A stretch of 64,000 nucleotides of DNA from Actinoplanes solisilvae. Lineage in GTDB: Bacteria > Actinomycetota > Actinomycetes > Mycobacteriales > Micromonosporaceae. This document shows, piece by piece, positions 59,720-64,000 of this stretch. How positions within the stretch are numbered: position 1 is the first letter of the stretch; the number at the start of each line of letters is the position of its first letter. The stretch lies in NCBI RefSeq assembly GCF_003999975.1, contig NZ_RJAC01000009.1:220631-284630 (forward strand), written 5' to 3'. The notes under the pieces are model-generated. The model saw only the letters and a program-made list of their open reading frames with translations. It was not told the origin of the DNA and did no database searches. Both the position numbers and the translations under genes were made by a program.

Positions 59720-61678
59720 ATGCCGCGTCTTGGACACGGACGGACCATCACTCAGAAAGACCTCGACCAGGCCGAGCAGCAGCTCGCCGGCGCCGCCACC
59801 GAGAGCCGGGCCGCCTTCGCGCTCGTGCAGCCGGTGGAAAGCCATAGCTTCGACTTCCTGTTCCCGGCCCTGCAGGACGACGAGGCCAACCTGCTGCCGC
59901 AGACGGCCGGCACGCTCACGCAGCTCAAGGCGCTCGGCTCGGCCATGGTCGACACCGATGTGGCCGGTGACGACAGCCCGATCCCGGCGGCCTACACCTA
60001 CTTCGGGCAGTTCGTCGACCACGACATCACCCTGGAGATCGGGCAGGGCTTCGGCTCGGCCACGATGGAGCAGCTTCTCGACCCCGAGATGGCCCCGCTG
60101 GCGGTGACGGCGATCCGCAACGCGCTGCTCAACCAGCGCACGCCCACTCTCGACCTGGACAGCGTCTATGGCCTGCCCGCGCCGCACGACCCGGCCGACG
60201 GCAAGAAGATGCAGCTCGGCAAGGTCACCCGGCTCAACGGCACGCGGGTTCCGACGCTGCGGCCGCCGGGCACCGAGGGCGACGACTTCCACGACCTGCC
60301 CCGCGAGCCGGCCAACCCCGGCAACATCGAGCACGACCGGGCCGCGGTCATCGGCGACCCCCGCAACGACGAGAACCTGATCATCGCTCAGCTGCACGTG
60401 GCATTCCTGCGGGCGCACAACGCGCTGGTCGACAAGGGCCTGTCGTTCGAGGAGGCCCGGCGGGTTCTGCGCCAGCACTACCAGCACGTCGTCGTCGAGG
60501 ACTTCCTCAAGCGCGTCGCCGACCCGGTGATCGTCGACGACATCGTCACCAACGGCAACCGGTGGTTCGACGCCCTGTCCGACCCGACCTTCATGCCCCT
60601 CGAGTTCTCGGTCGCGGGCTACCGGTTCGGCCACACGATGGTCCGGGCCGAGTACAACTTCAACGTCAACTTCCGCATCGGTACGCCGTTCGACGCCTCG
60701 CTGGAGCGGCTGTTCACCTTCACCGCGCTCAGCGGCGAGCTCGGCGGCACCCCGACCCTCCCGGACAACTGGATCATCCAGTGGGACAACATCATCGGCG
60801 ACGGACCGTCGGTCGGGAAGGCCCGCCGCCTCGACCCGAACCTGGCCTCGCTCAAGGCCGGCGAGCTGAAGGCGCTGTTCGCCCTCAAGCAGCTCAACGG
60901 CGAGACCGAGACGCCCGACCTGGCCGCCCGGCTGGCCGTCCGCAACCTGCTGCGCGGCTACCGGCTGCGGCTGCCCACCGGTCAGGCCCTCGCCGACCAC
61001 CTCGGACTGCGGGTGCTCACCAAGGACGAGGTGCTGGCCGCCGCGGGCAACGACCAGCAGCGAGCCGCCCTTGAGGCCGGGGGCTTCGAGACGCGTACGC
61101 CCCTCTGGTTCTATGTTCTGGCCGAAGCCAAGGCGCTGGGGAACAACGGCGCGCACCTCGGGCCGGTCGGCAGCACGCTGGTCGCCGAGGTTCTCATCGG
61201 GCTCGTGCGGCGCAGCACCGACTCGATCCTCGCGCAGCCCGGCTGGACGCCGTCGCTGCCGTCGGCCAAGCCCGGGAAATTCGAGCTGGCCGACCTGCTG
61301 CGGCTCGCCGGGGTGCTGGGCGGCGGCGTGGTCGAGCCCAAGACGTACACGGTGAAGGCCGGCGACACACTGATCAGCATCGCGGCATCGCAGCTCGGCG
61401 CGGCCAACCGGTGGCCGCAGATCTACGCGCTGAACCAGGCGCTGATCCGCGACCCGAACCGGATCTTCCCCGGGCAGGTCTTCGTGCTGCCGCCGCAGAC
61501 CCCGGTCGGCCCGATCCCGCGCCTGCACACCGTGCAGCCCGGCGACACCCTGAGCGGCATCGCAGCCGCCCAGCTCGGCGCCGCGAACCGGTGGCCCGAG
61601 ATCTTCGCCCTGAACCGCGCGATCATCACCAACCCCGACCGCATCATCCCGGGCCAGGTGCTGATCCTCCCGGCATAG
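59720..61678 (+). CDS. Animal-type haem peroxidase with two C-terminal LysM repeats
   Basis: 652 aa. A peroxidase domain of the peroxidase-cyclooxygenase (animal haem peroxidase) type spans about 40-530: distal His in YFGQFVDHDITLE, the catalytic Arg likely in ENLIIAQLHVAFLRAHN region or nearby, and proximal His in AGYRFGHTMVRAEYN. Residues 545-600 and 602-652 are LysM repeats (YTVKAGDTLISIAASQLGA and HTVQPGDTLSGIAAAQLGA, both with NRWP.I..LN). LysM binds peptidoglycan or chitin-like glycans. No signal peptide is visible: the protein starts PRLGHGRTITQKDLDQ. ATG 59720 follows GGGGGA. A perfect hairpin ends the gene. Confidence 0.88.
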   Translation: MPRLGHGRTITQKDLDQAEQQLAGAATESRAAFALVQPVESHSFDFLFPALQDDEANLLPQTAGTLTQLKALGSAMVDTDVAGDDSPIPAAYTYFGQFVDHDITLEIGQGFGSATMEQLLDPEMAPLAVTAIRNALLNQRTPTLDLDSVYGLPAPHDPADGKKMQLGKVTRLNGTRVPTLRPPGTEGDDFHDLPREPANPGNIEHDRAAVIGDPRNDENLIIAQLHVAFLRAHNALVDKGLSFEEARRVLRQHYQHVVVEDFLKRVADPVIVDDIVTNGNRWFDALSDPTFMPLEFSVAGYRFGHTMVRAEYNFNVNFRIGTPFDASLERLFTFTALSGELGGTPTLPDNWIIQWDNIIGDGPSVGKARRLDPNLASLKAGELKALFALKQLNGETETPDLAARLAVRNLLRGYRLRLPTGQALADHLGLRVLTKDEVLAAAGNDQQRAALEAGGFETRTPLWFYVLAEAKALGNNGAHLGPVGSTLVAEVLIGLVRRSTDSILAQPGWTPSLPSAKPGKFELADLLRLAGVLGGGVVEPKTYTVKAGDTLISIAASQLGAANRWPQIYALNQALIRDPNRIFPGQVFVLPPQTPVGPIPRLHTVQPGDTLSGIAAAQLGAANRWPEIFALNRAIITNPDRIIPGQVLILPA

Positions 61679-61698
61679 ACCTCCTGTCCGTTGCGAGG

Positions 61699-61737
61699 AA
61701 CGCGTGTCCAGCCGGGCGACCATGCTGGACACGCGTT
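61699..61737. terminator. Bidirectional terminator hairpin
   Basis: Perfect 14-bp arms AACGCGTGTCCAGC (61699-61712) and GCTGGACACGCGTT (61724-61737) with an 11-base loop lie between the convergent peroxidase gene and the DUF4352-like relic. Confidence 0.85.
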
Positions 61738-61754
61738 GCGCTGCCACCGCGGAA

Positions 61755-62203
61755 CTACAGGGAGACGGTGGTCGGCTCCGAGTTCGCTGACTCGCGCAGG
61801 ACGACCGACGTGAGGGTCGCGGAGGCGGGGACGTCGAAGTAGAGGCGGTCGATGACGCGGCCACCCCGGGCGAGGTCGTCAAGCAAGCCCGAGCTGCTGC
61901 CGATCTGGGCCACGGCGTCGGCCAGGTGGGTCGCACCGGAGGAGTCGACGGTCCGGGCAAAGGATATGCCGGGCTTTCGCGGGGTGCCGCTGAGGTTGCG
62001 AACAGCTACGCCGACCACGCAGAAGTAACCCTTGGGGTTCGCGCCGCGGAGCGTGGCCCCGCAACCGCGCGAGGTGACCTCGTACGCGAAGTTGTGACCG
62101 GGGCGACCCGAGCCAGCGGCTTAGGTCCTCGCCCGTACGCGTAGCTGACACCCGCACCGGCCAGGGCTACCGCCCCCAGGGCGATCCCGATTCTCATTCG
62201 CAT
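61755..62203 (-). pseudogene. DUF4352-like secreted protein, frameshifted
   Basis: An N-terminal signal sequence (MRIGIALGAVALAGAGVSYA from 62197) is in one frame, while the DUF4352/telomeric-repeat-like core is in another: FAYEVTSRGCG, GYFCVVGVAVRNLSGTPRKP, then DRLYFDVPASATLTSVVLRE and the stop at 61755. A TAA lies directly upstream of the core in its own frame (near 62124), so no start can read it. One indel near 62100 would reunite the two. Intact relatives are lipoproteins or secreted proteins of about 180-200 aa; this one is also short between signal and core. Confidence 0.6.
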
Positions 62204-62407
62204 GCCGCCCACCGATTCCGTCGCAAGAACTTGTCTATCGATGGCTCCACGCCTATATCCAGCACCATCAGGACTGACCCGGTAATGCCCGTGTCTACAA
62301 CAGACCGCTACCAGGACTCGCTAAAATCACTTCACCGGATGGCCGACAACTACAGGTGAACGTCGGCGGCCAGACTCCTGACCTTCGGCCCCGATAAATA
62401 ACACAAG
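62204..62407. other. AT-richer spacer at the boundary of the toxin module
   Basis: Between the DUF4352 relic and the immunity gene end. Base composition falls visibly here and stays lower to about 63890. No gene, repeat or attachment-site-like duplication is evident; it may mark the left edge of acquired DNA. Confidence 0.45.
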
Positions 62408-63019
62408 CTAAAATAGCGTCGGCCAATCGTCCGGCGGAACGAAGCCAGACCACTCACCGCTGACCACGCCGTCCACGAGCATCTGGCCTTGCCGCGACGC
62501 TCTGATGCGGGTCGCCTCGACGGACCTCGCACCGGTTTCTGCGCTGCTTAGCGCCAAGTCCTGTTTCTGCCACGCCAGTTCACGGCTGACGGATTCATGG
62601 AGTTGCCAGCCATCGAACCTTCCGTACTGCTCGAAATGCACGCCTTGAAGCATACGGAGCATCCCAGCAGAGGCCATCTTGGCTTCCTCCCGCGATATTC
62701 CGGGCGTCGCCTGGCCAGCGCACGAGACGGCATGCCCGATAACAGTTATCGCATCGAAAACAGCCATGTGGTAGCGCCCGTAGTCTGCGTCCTCCAGACT
62801 ATCGCGAATGTCACTCCCGACACTGGACAACTCTTGCAGGTCGACCTTGGAACCGTCAGCCAGCGCGGCCCAGGACCTGTCCAAACAGGCCCTGAGCCAG
62901 GCCGGGTCACTCACACCCAGCCGACACACCGGCAAGGATCGCTCGCCACAGCACAGGGCGAACACAACGACGGCCCGAACTGAGTCACGGCCCTCGATCT
63001 CCTGCTGAATGCCTTGCAT
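62408..63019 (-). CDS. Candidate immunity protein (DUF416-like features)
   Basis: 203-aa soluble, mostly helical protein. VRAVVVFALCCGERSLPVCRLG, DPAWLRACLDRSWAALADG and RYHMAVFDAITVIGHAVSC give the helix order of DUF416-type proteins, a group seen as immunity proteins; I infer this by pattern only. The stronger argument is position: ATG 63019 lies 2 bases after the toxin stop codon, the usual toxin-immunity order, and base composition matches the toxin rather than the host. It would bind and neutralise the Hint-linked toxin. Confidence 0.6.
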   Translation of the reverse strand: MQGIQQEIEGRDSVRAVVVFALCCGERSLPVCRLGVSDPAWLRACLDRSWAALADGSKVDLQELSSVGSDIRDSLEDADYGRYHMAVFDAITVIGHAVSCAGQATPGISREEAKMASAGMLRMLQGVHFEQYGRFDGWQLHESVSRELAWQKQDLALSSAETGARSVEATRIRASRQGQMLVDGVVSGEWSGFVPPDDWPTLF

Positions 63020-63021
63020 GG

Positions 63022-63891
63022 CTACTTCTTAACGGCAGATCTCTTGCCGGTCAAATCCCAGCCGGCGCCCAGCAGCATGGGCTGACATCGCCTTGGGCAG
63101 ATGTCTCTGGATGTTCCCATCGATATCGGTGTGAGAGGCCCGGGGTTGAACAGGTCACCATCGCGAGCGGCATTGAGCAGCTGTCTCTCAGCATGAACTT
63201 GGGGCCCCGGGAACGGGAGAGGGGTGATATCGTATTTGGCCAAGATAGCCACCTGCTCTTCGGTGAAGGCTCGGCCGGCTTGAGCAGCAAATCGCCCCTC
63301 AGCAGTCGTCATGACACCTACTGTCAAATTACGGTTTCTGGTGTAGGCATCACTGTCTGCATTTCCCGTGCTGAAAGCTGCGTGTACCTCTTCCGCGACT
63401 TCTTGGTCGCCGCAGTTGTGAACGAGGACAGGCCGGATCCCAGCCAGCACATAATAAGTGTGGATATTGCTGACAGTTAAATTGTGGACGGTGGCTTTTG
63501 ATGTCGACCAGCGGTGGACCGCCGTGATCTGAATATAAGTCCCAGGCCCGGTCTGCAGCCACTGGCCGGCAGCGAGATCCGCCGCCTTGAGCCATTTCGA
63601 AAGCTCAGGGACCCAGAAGGGATGGCCATCAGTCGCGACTATGTCGGATGTCTCGGTGCCGCTCTCACCATCAGTGTCGACGGAAACTCGAACCAGGTTC
63701 TTGACGCCCTCACCGAGAATCGCCGCGGTGACAGTCTCGACGCGGGTCTCGCCGGTCCTGGCATCAGTCACGATTACCTTATCGCCGGGCTTCACCTGCT
63801 CGATCGGCCTCGAGGACCCGCCTGCCATAAGCACCTTGGTACCCGGCAGGAAACTATTGGTCTTACAGCCACCACCATCGTCACGGCCGTT
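63022..63891 (-). CDS. Hint domain fused to a probable deaminase-fold toxin, N-terminus missing
   Basis: Open from 63891 to the TAG at 63022; possible internal starts are GTG 63834 and ATG 63828, but the natural N-terminus is gone. The Hint domain begins with Cys at 63867 (CKTNSFLPGTKVLMAGG), has TDGHPFWVPE (block B) and ends in the autocleavage motif VLVHNC. After it comes a toxin domain of about 130 aa: VHAERQLLNAA (H-A-E) and TSRDICPRRCQPML (two Cys). These resemble the zinc ligands and catalytic Glu of deaminase-superfamily toxins, although the Cys pair is CX3C rather than CX2C. A transposase end abuts it upstream. Immunity gene follows after 2 bases. Confidence 0.75.
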   Translation of the reverse strand, partial: NGRDDGGGCKTNSFLPGTKVLMAGGSSRPIEQVKPGDKVIVTDARTGETRVETVTAAILGEGVKNLVRVSVDTDGESGTETSDIVATDGHPFWVPELSKWLKAADLAAGQWLQTGPGTYIQITAVHRWSTSKATVHNLTVSNIHTYYVLAGIRPVLVHNCGDQEVAEEVHAAFSTGNADSDAYTRNRNLTVGVMTTAEGRFAAQAGRAFTEEQVAILAKYDITPLPFPGPQVHAERQLLNAARDGDLFNPGPLTPISMGTSRDICPRRCQPMLLGAGWDLTGKRSAVKK

Positions 63892-63897
63892 TCAACA

Positions 63898-64000
63898 TCA
63901 TCCCGTGAGGCCGAGGATGGTGAATGGCCTGGTCATTTCGCGGTTGGCCCAGCGGGTGGCTTCGGTGATGTTAGTGCGGCCGGCCAGGCGTAGGGCGTTG
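63898..64000 (-). mobile_element. 3' end of ISAs1-like transposase
   Basis: The leftward frame from the window edge to TGA 63898-63900 reads NALRLAGRTNITEATRWANR then EMTRPFTILGLTG. The R-L-A-G-T-N-I-A-x-R and LLGL ending is typical of ISAs1-family (IS4-like DDE) transposases. No terminal inverted repeat is recognisable between this stop and the Hint domain 30 bases on, so it may be a truncated copy or a recombination product. Confidence 0.65.

Overview
This is chromosomal DNA of a high-GC actinomycete. GC-rich third codon positions run throughout, GTG and TTG starts are frequent, and many neighbouring genes share ATGA or GTGA overlaps. The gene set fits Micromonosporaceae, probably an Actinoplanes relative: GT51 penicillin-binding protein, an Rv2629-like protein beside a universal stress protein, DUF664/DinB, iron-boxed FecCD transporter, many secreted carbohydrate-active enzymes. 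The genus is inference; there is no rRNA or tRNA gene to settle it.

Layout. 1-3.8 kb: leftward operon of an acyl-CoA-dehydrogenase-fold flavoprotein, a PhnD-like binding-fold protein and a cut-off third gene, then a hydrolase and a membrane protein. 4.1-9.4 kb: secreted M28 peptidase, a reductase, a 3'-truncated PaaI-type thioesterase, and a Ser/Thr kinase translationally coupled to a membrane-anchored VanW protein. 9.4-12.6 kb: stress pair (baeRF/Rv2629-like and double-USP) plus an NmrA-like protein. 12.6-16.9 kb: copper amine oxidase remnant, small membrane proteins, an unusual radical SAM enzyme, and a pectate lyase that has lost its 5' half next to a perfect CebR-like palindrome. 16.9-22.7 kb: membrane-anchored STAND ATPase with TPR-like C-terminus, ankyrin protein, M48 peptidase, formaldehyde dehydrogenase.

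23.3-29.6 kb is the most coherent metabolic unit: LacI regulator, binding lipoprotein, ATPase, two permeases and a mannonate-dehydratase-type enolase, the last five linked by stop/start overlaps. It looks like uptake and dehydration of a sugar acid. A secreted GH31 enzyme follows at 30.4 kb behind a perfect LacI-type operator. 33.7-43.7 kb holds a three-GAF histidine kinase, epoxide hydrolase, a DHA2 exporter, the KtrAB potassium system, an ASCH-domain protein and decayed sequence. 43.7-47.4 kb is an iron-box-preceded siderophore ABC transporter; then a DHA2 exporter, RecQ, a GGDEF protein with a frameshifted N-terminus, DinB and HAD proteins, GH13 amylase, GT51/transpeptidase, and a haem peroxidase carrying two LysM repeats.

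The last 2 kb (from about 62.2 kb) is visibly less GC-rich and looks foreign. It holds a Hint (intein-like) autoprocessing domain joined to a probable deaminase-fold toxin, a candidate immunity gene 2 bases downstream, and the 3' end of an ISAs1-like transposase abutting the Hint domain, so the long delivery part of the toxin is missing here. This orphan toxin module, a roughly 100-bp dispersed repeat copied at 41.4 and 53.8 kb, and several strong palindromic operators are the main points of interest.
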